Assembly: GCA_963728155.1 (NCBI GenBank)
Contig: CAVSJF010000004.1
Span: 62,001-126,000 of the forward strand
DNA from: JACVRW01 sp963728155
GTDB lineage: Bacteria; Actinomycetota; Thermoleophilia; Solirubrobacterales; Thermoleophilaceae
Reading direction: 5' to 3'
DNA: 64,000 bases
The position numbers were made by a program, and so were the translations under genes. How positions within the stretch are numbered: position 1 is the stretch's first letter; the number at the start of each line of letters is the position of its first letter. Below the pieces are notes generated by a model that was not told where the DNA came from, did no database searches, and worked only from the letters and a program-made list of their open reading frames with translations. Positions 34,786-44,836 of the stretch are shown piece after piece.

Positions 34786-36086
34786 CGATCGACGTCGGCC
34801 TGCTTCGTCTGTGCCCCACACGCGGGCCCGGCCGAGTCGATCGCCTCCCAAATCCCCCGGTTGGCCATGAACAGGCGCTGCAGGTTGAAGAGCTCGAGGT
34901 CGAAGCCGGCTCGTGCCTCGGCGGCGTTCGCGGGCAGCTCGGGCGCGTGGGTGTAGCCCGACCGGTTGTAGAGGCGGTGGGCGCACCAGGGCAGATCGTG
35001 AGCCGCGGCCACCGCCTCGATGCCGTCGGCCAGCCGCGCGCCGAGTCCCGCCGCCCGCTCGTAGGCCGCGTCGGTGAGCAGCTCCTCCAGCGTGACCCGC
35101 GCGGCCGCGAGCGAGAGCGCGTTGGCGAACAGGGTGCCTCCGGTGGCGACGACGTCCCCGTATGAGGCCGAGGGCCCCTGCTCGAGCACGCCGGCCACCT
35201 GGGCGGTCATCCCGTACGCCCCGAGCGGGATGCCGCCGGAGATCGATTTCCCCAGCACGAGCATGTCCGGCTGCAGACCCCAGTGGGCGGTGAGGCCGCC
35301 GGGGCCCGCCACCAGCGTGTGCGTCTCGTCGATCACCAGCAACGACTCGCTCTGCGAGGCGAGCCGGCGCAGAGCGGCGTGGAATCCGTCGGCGGGCTGG
35401 ATCACGCCGGTGTTGGTGATGGCGCCCTCGGCCAGCACGCAGGCCACATCCCCCCGCGCCAGCTCCCGCTCGACCGCCTCGAGGTCGTTGTAGGGCACCA
35501 ACCGCACGTGACGGGTCGCGTCGAGCGGCACGCCCCGGCCCTCGGGCACCACGCGCGTTCCGTCGAGCTCTCCGAGCAGCTCGTCGGCCTGACCGTGGTA
35601 CTTGCCGTCGAACATCAGCACCGTGCTGCGGCCCGTCGCGGCCCGGGCCACGCGGACCGCCTCGACGTTGGCCTGGGTCGCCGAGAGCGTGAACTGCCAG
35701 GACGGGAGGCCGAAGCGCTCCGCGAGCCGCTCCGTCACCTCGACGCTGTCCTCGGTGGGCAGGATGAACTGCGATCCCCCCGCCACGCGCTCCGCGCAGG
35801 CGCGGGCCAATGACTCGACGCCGTGACCCGTGAACATGCTCGTGTCAGCGAGGTTGAAGTCGAGATAGCGGTGGCCGTCGATGTCGGTGAAGGCGGCGCC
35901 GCTGCCGCTCTCCACCACGATCGGCGGGTGCTCGTACATGGTCGCCATCCAGGCCATCGGCACGCCGTTGGGCATGCTCGGCCGGGAGCGCTCGAGCCAC
36001 CGCGTGCTGAGCGGCCGCTGCGCGACGAAGCGCTCAAGCTCGCGCTCGCGCAGGGCGGAAAGCCGCTCGCGCGGAATCTCGCTCAT
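34716..36086 (-). CDS. Class III aminotransferase, glutamate-1-semialdehyde 2,1-aminomutase-like
   Basis: A 456-residue PLP enzyme of fold type I. It has the cofactor region SATQANVEAVRVARAATGRS, KYHGQADELLGE, the Asp in VIDETHTLVAGPGG, and the PLP-Lys in LGKSISGGIPLGAYG. The sequence is HemL-like but longer and without other tetrapyrrole genes nearby, so I do not name it hemL. Its ATG overlaps the stop of the upstream P-loop gene by 4 bases. Confidence 0.87.
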   Translation of the reverse strand: MSEIPRERLSALRERELERFVAQRPLSTRWLERSRPSMPNGVPMAWMATMYEHPPIVVESGSGAAFTDIDGHRYLDFNLADTSMFTGHGVESLARACAERVAGGSQFILPTEDSVEVTERLAERFGLPSWQFTLSATQANVEAVRVARAATGRSTVLMFDGKYHGQADELLGELDGTRVVPEGRGVPLDATRHVRLVPYNDLEAVERELARGDVACVLAEGAITNTGVIQPADGFHAALRRLASQSESLLVIDETHTLVAGPGGLTAHWGLQPDMLVLGKSISGGIPLGAYGMTAQVAGVLEQGPSASYGDVVATGGTLFANALSLAAARVTLEELLTDAAYERAAGLGARLADGIEAVAAAHDLPWCAHRLYNRSGYTHAPELPANAAEARAGFDLELFNLQRLFMANRGIWEAIDSAGPACGAQTKQADVDRYLDVLDGFLGEVTRSSEKSASA

Positions 36087-36607
36087 GGCCCGGCCACCCC
36101 GGCCAGCCGGTCCGGCCGCGCGGCGCGGATCCGGCGGGTGATCTCCGCCGGACCGAGCTTCTCGGTGTCGAGAACGACCTGCACCCCGTCGAGCAGCGGC
36201 ATCGCCTCGTGCAGCGGCTCGGCCTCGGCCAGCAGATATTCCAGCCCGTGCCAGCCCGGCGGCTCTCGAGCGACGATCCGCTCGCGCAGCGTGTCGAGGC
36301 GGGCCTCCAGCCGGACGAACAGGAGATCGTCAGCGCCCATCGCGTAGAGCACGTCGCGCAGATGGCCGGCCGACTCGATCACCTCCGCCACGAGCAGCGC
36401 GTCCCGCCCCGCCCGGCGATGCGACTCGCAGCAGGCGCGCAGATGCTCGCAGCGCTCCTCAAGCGAGGGAAAGGGATAGGCCCAGGCAACCTCGTCCACG
36501 TCGACCGCCGCGTGCTCCACCCCGTCGTCGACCAGCGCATCGCTCAGCGCGGTCAGAGCCACCGTCTTGCCCGCTCCCGGCGGGCCGGTCAGGAGAACCG
36601 CGAACAC
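36083..36607 (-). CDS. P-loop NTPase/nucleotide kinase-like protein
   Basis: A 174-residue soluble protein starting MFAVLLTGPPGAGKTVALTAL (Walker A). An Asp/Glu-rich loop AAVDVDEVAWAYPFP, an Arg-rich lid (ARLDTLRERIVAREPPGW) and the closing VQVVLDTEKLGPAEI fit a small kinase such as those of the AAA_33 group. It probably phosphorylates a small molecule, but the substrate is unknown. It is coupled to the aminotransferase downstream. Confidence 0.75.
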   Translation of the reverse strand: MFAVLLTGPPGAGKTVALTALSDALVDDGVEHAAVDVDEVAWAYPFPSLEERCEHLRACCESHRRAGRDALLVAEVIESAGHLRDVLYAMGADDLLFVRLEARLDTLRERIVAREPPGWHGLEYLLAEAEPLHEAMPLLDGVQVVLDTEKLGPAEITRRIRAARPDRLAGVAGP

Positions 36608-36639
36608 GGTGACCTCCGGCCGAGCCCTAGGAGAAAGAC

Positions 36640-37101
36640 CTAACCGACCTCGGCCTCTTCGCGCCCCTGCAGGCGGTCGCGTCCGCGCTGCACCGCCGCG
36701 GTGAACTTGGTCAGGTTGACCTCGAGCGTGTTGAGGATGTCGTCGGCGTAGTCCTCGGCGCCCAGGCGGATCTCGCGCTCCCGGGCGCGGGCGTCCTCGA
36801 TGATCTCCTCGGCCTGGCGCTCGGCCTGCTTGACGACCTCCTCCTCGGAGATCAGGCGGGTCTGCTCGTCGCGCGACTCCTTGATGATCCGCTCGGCCTC
36901 GCGCTTGGCTTCGGCCAGCATCTCCTGGCGCTCCTTGACGATCCAGCGCGCCTGCTTGATCTCCTCGGGGATCGTGGCGCGCATCTGATCGAGGATGTCG
37001 TAGACCTCCTCCTTGTCCACGCGCACCTGATCCGTCAAGGGGACGGGCTTGGCGTTGTGAATCGTGTCGTCGAGCTTGTCGATCAGGACCAGGACGTCCA
37101 T
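36640..37101 (-). CDS. Conserved actinobacterial coiled-coil protein (Rv2927c-like)
   Basis: A 153-residue protein that is mostly a Glu/Arg/Ala coiled coil. It starts MDVLVLIDKLDDTIHNA, followed by RVDKEEVYDILDQMR, which is DivIVA-like, then AKREAERIIKESRDEQ. Gene order next to coaD matches the M. tuberculosis Rv2927c neighbourhood. It has no catalytic motif; a scaffold or envelope-growth role is the likely class. Confidence 0.8.
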   Translation of the reverse strand: MDVLVLIDKLDDTIHNAKPVPLTDQVRVDKEEVYDILDQMRATIPEEIKQARWIVKERQEMLAEAKREAERIIKESRDEQTRLISEEEVVKQAERQAEEIIEDARAREREIRLGAEDYADDILNTLEVNLTKFTAAVQRGRDRLQGREEAEVG

Positions 37102-37119
37102 GGGCGCTTCCTCAATTCC

Positions 37120-37623
37120 CTACCGCTTCAATTCTTCCTGCAAACGAGCAGCGACCCTATCGGGCACCAACCCGGTCACGTCACCACCGAACATTGCCAG
37201 TTCTTTCACTCCGCTCGAGCTCAGAAAGCTGAACTCTGGCGCTGCCATCAGATAGATGCTCTCGATGTCCGGCGCCAATTTGCGGTTGAGCTGGTTCATC
37301 TCGAACTCGTATTCGAAGTCCGAGATCGCCCGCAGCCCTTTGACGATGGCCCTGGCCGCATGCTCCCGGGCGAAATCGACGAGCAGGTTATCAAAGGTTT
37401 TTACCTGCACATTGCCGTATTCCGCCACTTCACCCTCAATGAAGGCCACGCGCTCGCCGGCCTCGAAGAGCGTCTTCTTCTTGCGCACCGGCTGGTCGAC
37501 CACACCCACGATGAGGCGATCGAACACGTTCGCTGCGCGTCCGATGATGTCCAGGTGGCCGAACGTGATCGGGTCATATGACCCTGGGCAGACGGCGATT
37601 GTCCCTTCTTGCTCAGCGGCCAT
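37120..37623 (-). CDS. coaD: Phosphopantetheine adenylyltransferase
   Basis: Penultimate step of coenzyme A synthesis: ATP plus 4'-phosphopantetheine gives dephospho-CoA. 167 residues from ATG 37623. The nucleotidyltransferase signature is PGSYDPITFGHLDII, with VVDQPVRKKKTLFEAGER, KGLRAISDFEYEFEMNQ and the C-terminal FSFLSSSGVKELA. Codon use in the 3' half is less G/C-biased than in neighbours. It overlaps rsmD by 11 bases. Confidence 0.96.
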   Translation of the reverse strand: MAAEQEGTIAVCPGSYDPITFGHLDIIGRAANVFDRLIVGVVDQPVRKKKTLFEAGERVAFIEGEVAEYGNVQVKTFDNLLVDFAREHAARAIVKGLRAISDFEYEFEMNQLNRKLAPDIESIYLMAAPEFSFLSSSGVKELAMFGGDVTGLVPDRVAARLQEELKR

Positions 37624-38134
37624 GGATGGCAATCCGGGTATCCCCGTAGGTCCGCTCGCGAAGCAGCGGGAAGGGCAGCTGGAGCGGCCGGCGCTTGTCT
37701 GATTCGGTCACGATGCGGGAGTTTTCGGAGGTCATAGCCGGCAGGCGCTCGGCGAGCGCGGCGGCCGGCGAAGGGCCCGAATCATATGGCGGGTCGCAGA
37801 ACACGAGGTCGAACGGGCCCTCGGCGGTGTCCAGGAAGCGCAGGGCATCCTGGCGGCGCACCTCGCCCTCGGCGCCCAGCGCGTCGAGGTTGCGGCGGAT
37901 GACCTCGGCGGCTCGGGCCTCGTTCTCCACGAAGAGCGCGGAGGCCGCCCCGCGTGACAGCGCCTCGATCCCGAGCGCGCCCGAGCCGGCGTAGAGATCG
38001 AGCACACGCGCGCCGGACACGTCGCCGAGCATCGAGAACAGCGCCTCGCGCACGCGATCGGCCGTCGGACGCGTGGACCGGCCACGCGGAGCCTGGAGGC
38101 GCCGGCCGCCGAACTCGCCCGCCACCACCCTCAC
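37613..38134 (-). CDS. rsmD: 16S rRNA (guanine-N2)-methyltransferase RsmD
   Basis: Methylates G966 of 16S rRNA; 173 residues. Start GTG 38134 (VRVVAGEFGGRRLQAPRG) overlaps the recG stop (GTGA). The family blocks TRPTADRVREALFSML, VLDLYAGSGALGIEALSRGA (SAM motif) and the catalytic FDLVFCDPPYDSG are all present. Confidence 0.95.
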   Translation of the reverse strand: MRVVAGEFGGRRLQAPRGRSTRPTADRVREALFSMLGDVSGARVLDLYAGSGALGIEALSRGAASALFVENEARAAEVIRRNLDALGAEGEVRRQDALRFLDTAEGPFDLVFCDPPYDSGPSPAAALAERLPAMTSENSRIVTESDKRRPLQLPFPLLRERTYGDTRIAIHGR

Positions 38135-40232
38135 GCCGGGATCGGATCGAGCTCGGAGCCGAAGTGGGCCACCACCGCATCGCGCAGCAGCCCGTGCTCG
38201 GGCGCCTCCAGGCGCGGGTCGGCGAGCAGCACGGCGTCGGCGTGGTCGCGCGCGCGGACCAGCAGCTCCGTGTCCTCCGGCAGCCGGGCCACGCGGAACT
38301 CGGGCAGCCCCGACTGCCGGGTGCCCAGCACGTCGCCCGCCCCGCGCAGCTCGAGGTCGATCTCGGCCAGCCGAAAGCCGTCGCGTCTCCCCGGCGATGG
38401 CCTCGAGGCGCGGCAGCTTGGGGTCGCCGAAGAGGATGCACAGCGAGCCGTGCCCGCCGCGTCCCACGCGGCCCCGTAGCTGATGGAGCTGGGAGAGCCC
38501 GTAGCGCTCGGCCGCCTCGATCAGCATGACGGTTGCGTTGGGCACGTCGATCCCCACCTCCACCACGCTGGTGGCCACCAGCACGTCGGCCTCGCCCCGC
38601 GCGAAGGCCTCCATGGCCGCCGCCTTCTGCTTGGAGGGCAGCTGGCCGTGGATCAGCTCCACGCGGAGGTCGCGAAACTCGCCGCCGCGCAGCCGCTCGA
38701 ACTCCGCGGTCGCCGCCTTCGCCTGCAGGGTCTCCGACTCCTCGACCAGGGGACAGACGACGAAGCACTGGCGCCCCGCGGCGATCTCCTCGCGGATGCG
38801 CTCGTAGGCGCGCGCCCGCGCCCGGACCCCATCCACGACGAAGGTCTCGACCGGGCGGCGCCCCTTTGGCAGGGTCCGAAGAACGCTGGCGTCGAGGTCG
38901 CCGTACGCGGTGAGCGAGAGCGTGCGCGGGATGGGCGTGGCCGTCATGTGCAATGCGTGAGGAGCCAGCCCCTCGGGCGCCTTTGAGTCGAGCGCCGCGC
39001 GCTGGCGCACGCCGAAACGGTGCTGCTCGTCGATCACCACCAGCGCCAGGTCGCGGAACTCGACCGGGTCCTCGATCAGCGCGTGGGTGCCCACCACGAG
39101 CTGAAGCTGTCCGCTGGCCAGCCGTCCCAGCAGCTCCCGGCGCCGCGGCGCGCCGGTGGAGCCGGTCAGCAGCTCGAGCGCGAGCGTGCCGCCCAGGAGC
39201 GAGTCGAGCGTGCGGTGGTGCTGCTCGGCCAGCGTCTCGGTGGGGGCCATGAGCGCGGCCTGCGCGCCGTTCTCCACCGCCCGCAGCATCGCGGCCAGGG
39301 CGATCACGGTCTTGCCGCTGCCCACCTCCCCCATCAGCAGCCGCTGCATCGGGCGCTCCTGGGCCACGTCGGCGTCGATCTCGCCCATGGCCTTCACCTG
39401 GTCGTCGGTCAACTCGAAGGGCAGCGACCAGCGCCAGCGATCCACCACCACCCCGCGCGCCGCCAGCGGCCGGGCATCGGCGGCCCTCGCGGCGTGCGCG
39501 CCGCCGGCCCGCCACCGCGAGCTGCAACAGGAACAGCTCCTCGAAGGCCAGCCGCCGCCGCGCGCCCTGCTCGTCCTCCTCGCGGTCGGGGAAGTGCGCC
39601 GCGGCCAGGGCGGCCGGGCGGTCGGGCAGGCTCTCCTCCACGCGCAGGCGCGCCGGCAGCGGCTCCACCGCCGCCAGCATCCGCGGGTAGGCCTCCCACA
39701 TCAGCTCGCGCAGCTTCGCGGCGCTGATGCCCTCCGTGGCCGGGTGGACGGGCACCAGGCCCACGGTGTGCACGGGCGCCCCGTCCGACGTCAGCTTCTC
39801 GAACTCGGTCACCCAGAACTCGCCGCGCCGCCTCAGCTTGCCGTGGAGCAGCACCGCGGCCCCCTCGCCCAGCTGGCGGGCGATCCAGGGCTGGTTGAAC
39901 CACACGGCCACCGCCGGGCCGCTCTCGTCGAACACGCGGGCCTCGACGCGCTTGCGCCGGCGGTCGCGCATGGGCTTGACCGTGACCGAGCGCACCGCCA
40001 CGGCCACGGTGGCCTCCTCGCCGAGCGCGAGCTGGCCGATCAGGCGCACGTCACGCCGGTCGCGGTGAGCGTGCGGGAAGTGCTCGATCAGGTCCCCCCA
40101 CGTGCGGATGGCGAGCTTGTCCAGCGCCTTGGGCCCGTCGAGGGGCTCCTCGAGCAGCGCGGGGCGGGGATAGGAGCGGACTGCGGCGGCGGCTTGCGGC
40201 GGGAGCTCCTTCGTCGAGGCGAAGGCCCTCAC
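38131..40232 (-). CDS. recG: ATP-dependent DNA helicase RecG (two frame interruptions)
   Basis: Branched-DNA helicase for stalled forks. Starting at GTG 40232, the wedge/OB part includes KLAIRTWGDLIEHFPHAHRDRRDV. The frame breaks near 39480, then continues with GEVGSGKTVIALAA (Walker A), IDEQHRFGVRQRAAL and HMTATPIPRTL. The second helicase lobe has VEVGIDVPNATVM and QLRGRVGRGGHGS. A second break near 38384 leads to FRLAEIDLELRGAGDVLGTRQSG and the normal end. One base removed at the first point and one added at the second restore a full-length protein, so I treat the gene as functional with sequence errors. Confidence 0.9.
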
Positions 40233-41868
40233 TCCGCGCAGAGCAGCCACCACCACGCGGGCTGGCCGCCCTCGTGGAACTCCACCTCGACTCCGTCGGG
40301 GGCGCGGGCCTCGACGGCGTCGCGCCCCAGCGGCGGGCCCTCGCCGGCGATGCAGGTGAGCAGCTCGGCGCCGTCGGCGAGCCGGGCGATCGTGGTGGCA
40401 AGCGTGTCCGCGGGATCGCCCCAGGCCACCAGCTCGCCGCCCGCGTAGCCGACCGCGTCGCCGGCCGTGAAGCGACCCTGGACGTCGTCGCGCGCCGCGG
40501 GCGCCACGCCGCCCACGCTGAGGCCGCCGGCCGAGTCGAGAATCGCCTGCGCGTTCTGCTCGCAGTTCTTGGTGGCGTCGAAGCCGAGCAGCGCCACCAG
40601 CCCCTCCTGGGGGGCGGTGGTGGGCACCACCTTGGCCGGCTTGTCCGACAGCTCGGCCGCGCGCTCGGCCGCCATGATCACGTTCGGGCTATTGGGGAGC
40701 ACGACCACCTCGGACGCGGTCGCGGCGTGGATGGCGGCAAGCAGCTCGTAGGTGGACGGGATTCATGGTCGGTCCGCCGTCCACCACCAACACCCCGAGC
40801 TCCGCGAAGAGTCGCTTCACGCCCTCCCCGCTCGCCACCGCCACCACCACGCAGGTATCGCGCTGCACGCCGTCGGCGGCCAGCCGGGAGCTGCGCTCGA
40901 GCACCTGCTCGCGCATGTCGGCTACGTCGAGTCGCGACACCTCGCCGGTCTTCTCGAAGAGCGCGACGGCGCGCGCCGGCTCGTCGGTGTGCACGTGCAC
41001 CCGCAGCGTGCGCTCGTCGCCCACCACGCAGAACCGAGTCGCCGAGGTGCTCGAGCAGCGGCGTGAAGCGGCCGGCCTCGAGGGCCTCGCCGGTCACGGC
41101 GAAGTTCGTGCAGTAGCGAAAGCTCGAGGACTCGTGCTCGGGGCGGTGCAGCGCCGCCGGCGCGTAGTGGTGCTCGAGCTCGGGGTAGGCGTCGCCGCGC
41201 AGGGCGGCCAGGCAGCCGGCGATCATCACGGTGAGGCCGTAGGCGCCCGCGTCGACCACGCCCGACTCGCGCAGGATGGCCAGCTGCTCGGGACCGCGAT
41301 CCACCGCCTCCTTGCCCGCCTCGAGCGCGTTCTCGAGCACCTGGGCCAGCAGCTCGTCCTGCTCCGCCGAGGAGGCATCGGGACCGAGCCGGCGCACGTC
41401 CATGTGAGCGAGGTCGTGTGCCACCCGGCTGGCCATCGCGCGCACCGCGGAGAGCATGGTCCCCTCGGCCGGGTCTCGCACCGAGGCGTAGGCGGCGTCG
41501 GCCGCGCGGGCGAAGGCGGCCGACACGAGTATCGGGTCGACGAGCTCGCCGGGACGCGAGGCGAGCTCCTCGGCCGCACCACGCACGATCTGGGAGAGGA
41601 TCACGCCCGAGTTCCCGCGCGCCCCCAGCAGGGCGGCGCGGGCCACCGCGCTGACGATCTCGTCGCGACCGCCCACGTCGGGTGGGTCGCCGTCCATGCC
41701 GTCGAGCTCCTGCAGGACCGCCCGCAGGGTGAGCGCCATGTTGTCGCCCGTGTCGCCGTCGGCGACCGGGAAGACGTTCAGGTCGTTGACCTCCTGGCGG
41801 CGGTTCTCGAGCTCCGCCAGGGCAGCGGCCAGGACACGGCGGAAACGGAGCAGGCTCTCGTCGGGCAC
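40229..41868 (-). CDS. fakA: DAK-domain fatty acid kinase FakA-like protein (two frame interruptions)
   Basis: FakA/YloV-type kinase that phosphorylates exogenous fatty acids bound by DegV-type FakB proteins. GTG at 41868 starts PDESLLRFRRVLAAALAEL. The DhaL domain has LNVFPVADGDTGDNMALTL and LGARGNSGVILSQI. The middle and C-terminal parts (RVHVHTDEPARAVALFEK; PNSPNVIMAAERAAELS) lie in two further frames, joined near 41028 and 40759. Removing one base at each restores the expected sequence. It overlaps recG by 4 bases; the yloV-recG order is conserved in Gram-positives. Confidence 0.88.
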
Positions 41869-41920
41869 TGGGGCTTTGTACACCTTCGGGCGGTCGGGGC
41901 TACGCGCGACGCGCGGGGCG

Positions 41921-42112
41921 TCAAGCGTGTTTTGTGACTTTGCCGGCCTTGAGGCAGCGCGTGCAGACGTACTCGCGGCTGGGCGAGCCGCCCACCGAGA
42001 TGCGGACCTTCTGCAGGTTCGGGTTGAAGCGCCGCTTGGTGGCCACCATGGAGTGGCTGCGGCTGTTCCCGAACGAGGGGCCCTTCTTGCACACGTAACA
42101 GACCTTTGCCAC
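41921..42112 (-). CDS. rpmB: 50S ribosomal protein L28, zinc-binding form
   Basis: A 63-residue L28 (AKVCYVCKKGPSFGNSRSH, RRFNPNLQKVRI, REYVCTRCLKAGKV) with two Cys-x-x-Cys pairs. It lies 52 bases upstream of fakA, the usual neighbour in Gram-positive genomes. Confidence 0.96.
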   Translation of the reverse strand: MAKVCYVCKKGPSFGNSRSHSMVATKRRFNPNLQKVRISVGGSPSREYVCTRCLKAGKVTKHA

Positions 42113-42118
42113 GGCGCG

Positions 42119-43123
42119 TCAGGGTAGCAACACGGCGCGTGCTTCCCGCAGGGTCTCCTCGACCTCGGCGCGGCCCACATCGAGGTGGGTGACGGCGCGC
42201 ACGCGCCCGTCCGGGGTGTCCGACAGCTCGACCCCGCGGCGCTCCATGGCCTCGACGAAACCGTTCGGCGCGTCGAAGATGACGATGTTGGTCTCGGGCG
42301 CGATCACCCGGCAGCCGAGCTCGGTGAGACCGTCGGCCAGCAGGCGCGCGTTGGCGTGGTCCTCGGCCAGGCGCTCCACGTTGTGGTCGAGGGCGTAGAG
42401 GCAGCCCGCGGCGACGATCCCCGACTGGCGAAACGCGCCGCCCATCTGCTGCTTGAAGCGCCACCCCTCCTGCATCAGCTCGCGCGAGCCGCACAGCACC
42501 GCCCCCACGGGAGCCCCGAGGCCCTTGGTGAAGTCGAGCCACGCGGTGTCGAAGCCGCCGGCGTGCTGCGCGGCCGGCGTGCGCGAGGCCACCGCCGCGT
42601 TCATCAGGCGCGCTCCGTCCATGTGGGTGCGCAGTCCGCACTCGCGCGCGACCTCGAGGACCGCGCGGATCGACTCGATCGGCCACACCCGCCCGCCCCC
42701 CATGTTCGTGGTCTGCTCCACGGAGACCAGCCGCGAGCGCGGTGTGTAGCGGGAGTCGGGGCGCACGGCCGCCCGCAGCTGCTGGGCGCTGAAGATGCCG
42801 CCGTCGCCCTCGAGCGCGTGGATCATGAGCTGCCCGTTGTTGGCCGGCCCGCCGGCCTCGGCGATGATCGGGTGGGCGCTTCGGTCGAGGATCAGCTCGT
42901 CGCCGCCGGGGCGGGCGTGCAGGCGAAAGGCAATCTGGTTGCACATGGTGCCGCTGGGAAGAAACAGGCCCGCCTCGTGGCCCAGCAGCTCGGCCACGCG
43001 CTCCTCCAATCGCCGGGTGGTGGGGTCGGCCCCACGCTGCTCGTCGCCCACCTCGGCCGTGGCGATCGCCCGGCGCATGCCCTCGCTGGGGCGGGTCTGC
43101 GTGTCGCTGTAGAGGTTGATCAC
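42119..43123 (-). CDS. ltaE: Low-specificity threonine aldolase
   Basis: PLP enzyme that cleaves threonine to glycine and acetaldehyde; 334 residues. Blocks: NLYSDTQTRPSEGMRRAIA at the start, LFLPSGTMCNQIAFRLH, VSVEQTTNMGGGRVWP, LRTHMDGARLMNAAVAS (Asp that contacts PLP) and the Schiff-base Lys in WLDFTKGLGAPVGAVL. GTG at 43123 overlaps the ribH stop by 4 bases, so it is co-translated with the riboflavin genes, an unusual partner. Confidence 0.92.
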   Translation of the reverse strand: MINLYSDTQTRPSEGMRRAIATAEVGDEQRGADPTTRRLEERVAELLGHEAGLFLPSGTMCNQIAFRLHARPGGDELILDRSAHPIIAEAGGPANNGQLMIHALEGDGGIFSAQQLRAAVRPDSRYTPRSRLVSVEQTTNMGGGRVWPIESIRAVLEVARECGLRTHMDGARLMNAAVASRTPAAQHAGGFDTAWLDFTKGLGAPVGAVLCGSRELMQEGWRFKQQMGGAFRQSGIVAAGCLYALDHNVERLAEDHANARLLADGLTELGCRVIAPETNIVIFDAPNGFVEAMERRGVELSDTPDGRVRAVTHLDVGRAEVEETLREARAVLLP

Positions 43124-43554
43124 GAGGCGGGGGCCAGCTCACGCTGCAGCGCGGCCATGCGGAGCACGGCGCGCGCCGCGTCCTCACCCTGGTGGCGCTT
43201 GCCCTCGCCGGTGCGCTCCAGGGCCTGCTCCATCGAGTCGACGGTCAGCACCCCGAACGAGCACGGCACACCGGTGTCGAGTCCCACGCGGGCGATGCCT
43301 CCAGCCGCCTCGTTGCACACGTAGTCGTAGTGGTCGGTCTCGCCGCGAATCACCGCGCCGAGGCAAGCCACTCCCGCGTAGCGCCCGGACTCTGCGCAGT
43401 ACTTGGCGGCCAGCGGCAGCTCAAATGCGCCGGGCACCTCGTGAACCTCGACCGAGGCGCCCGCCTCGGTGAAGACCGCCGTCGCGCCGGTGACCAGGCG
43501 CCGGGCGAGCTCCTCGTAGAAGCGCCCGACACAAGCCGCGTAGATCTCACTCAC
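43120..43554 (-). CDS. ribH: 6,7-dimethyl-8-ribityllumazine synthase
   Basis: Penultimate riboflavin step; 144 residues. Contains VHEVPGAFELPLAAKYCAES, VACLGAVIRGETDHYDYVCNEA and the closing KRHQGEDAARAVLRMAAL, all typical. The start is GTG 43554, overlapping ribBA by 8 bases. Confidence 0.95.
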   Translation of the reverse strand: MSEIYAACVGRFYEELARRLVTGATAVFTEAGASVEVHEVPGAFELPLAAKYCAESGRYAGVACLGAVIRGETDHYDYVCNEAAGGIARVGLDTGVPCSFGVLTVDSMEQALERTGEGKRHQGEDAARAVLRMAALQRELAPAS

Positions 43555-44836
43555 TGGCCCGCTCCGCCTCGGCCTCCCGCTCGCGATCCTGCGTGCGCTC
43601 CTCGTGAATCATCTCCTCGTCGAGGGCGAGACCCTGGTGATGGAGCAGGTGTCCGAGGCGGTTTCGCTTGGCCTGGAGGTACTGGCGGTTGTGGTCGCCG
43701 GGCTCGTGCTCGATCGGGATCTGGTCGCTCACCGACAGCCCGTAGCCCTCGAGGCCGACGATCTTCTTCGGGTTGTTGGTGAGCAGGCGGATGGAGCTCA
43801 GGCCGAGGTCGACGAGGATCTGCGCGCCGATGCCGTAGTCGCGCAGGTCGGCAGGGAGGCCGAGCTCGAGGTTCGCGTCGACCGTGTCGCGCCCCTGCTC
43901 CTGCAGCTTGTAGGCGCGCAGCTTGTTGAGCAGGCCGATACCCCGGCCCTCCTGGGCGAGGTAGAGCAGCACGCCGCGGCCCTCGTCCTCGATGCGGGCC
44001 ATCGCGTCCTCGAGCTGCTGGCCGCAGTCGCAGCGCAGCGAGTGGAACACGTCGCCGGTCAGGCACTCCGAGTGCACTCGCACCAGCACGTCCTGCTCAC
44101 CGTCGATCTCGCCCTTGACCATGGCCACGTGGTGCTTGCCGTCGATCAGCGAGCGGAAACCGACGACGCGAAGTCGCCAAACGTCGTGGGCAGCTGGGCC
44201 TCCGCCACGCGCTCGATGAGCTTGTCGTGGCGCCGCCGGTAGGCGATCAGGTCGGCCACGGTGATCATCTTGAGGCCGTGCTTGGCGCAGTAGCGCTCCA
44301 GGTCCGGCACGCGGGCCATCGTGCCGTCGTCGTTCATCACCTCGCAGATCACGCCGCTGGGGTTGAGGCCGGCGAGGCGCGCCAGGTCGACTGCCGCCTC
44401 CGTCTGTCCGGTGCGCTCGAGCACGCCGCCTCCCCTGGCCTTCAGGGGGAAGATGTGGCCGGGCTGCACGAGATCGTGAGGCCGGCTCGAGGGGTCGATG
44501 GCCACCTGGATGGTGTGCGCGCGGTCGTGGGCCGAGATGCCGGTGGTGATCCCCTCGCGCGCCTCGACCGTGACCGTGAACGCGGTCTGGAATGCGGACT
44601 CGTTCTTGGCCGCCATCAGGTTGAGCCCGAGCTCGTCGCAGCGCTCGGGAGCCAGGGCGAGGCAGATCAGCCCGCGGCCGTAGGTGGCCATGAAGTTGAT
44701 CGCCTCGGGGGTGGCGAACTGCGCGGCCATCGTGAGGTCGCCCTCGTTCTCGCGGTCCTCGGCGTCGCACACCACGACCATCCGCCCCTCGCGGATGTCC
44801 TCGAGCGCCTCCTCGATGGGGCTGAAGGCCGCTCAT
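43547..44836 (-). CDS. ribBA: Bifunctional RibBA: DHBP synthase / GTP cyclohydrolase II (two frame interruptions)
   Basis: Supplies both precursors of riboflavin. The DHBP synthase half has DAEDRENEGDLTMAAQFATP, ITTGISAHDRAHTI and LVQPGHIFPLKARGGG. The GTP cyclohydrolase II half has RVHSECLTGDVFHSLRCDCG (zinc Cys) and LAQEGRGIGLLNKLRAYKLQ, plus YGIGAQILVDLG. The halves are in different frames at about 44170; adding one C gives FGDFRVVGFRSLIDG. Near 44829 one extra G separates ATG 44836 from the frame; removing it gives MSAFSPIEEALEDIREGRM, with the ATG overlapping the ribE stop. Confidence 0.9.
   Translation of the reverse strand: MSGLQPHRGGARGHPRGADGRGVRRRGPRERGRPHDGRAVRHPRGDQLHGHLRPRADLPRPGSRALRRARAQPDGGQERVRIPDRVHGHGRGARGDHHRHLGPRPRAHHPGGHRPLEPASRSRAARPHLPPEGQGRRRARAHRTDGGGSRPGAPRRPQPQRRDLRGDERRRHDGPRAGPGALLRQARPQDDHRGRPDRLPAAPRQAHRARGGGPAAHDVWRLRVVGFRSLIDGKHHVAMVKGEIDGEQDVLVRVHSECLTGDVFHSLRCDCGQQLEDAMARIEDEGRGVLLYLAQEGRGIGLLNKLRAYKLQEQGRDTVDANLELGLPADLRDYGIGAQILVDLGLSSIRLLTNNPKKIVGLEGYGLSVSDQIPIEHEPGDHNRQYLQAKRNRLGHLLHHQGLALDEEMIHEERTQDREREAEAERASE

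Noticed and set aside
34716..36086. Calling the aminotransferase hemL
   Set aside because: It is HemL-like, but longer, and no other tetrapyrrole gene is nearby, so the specific function is not supported.
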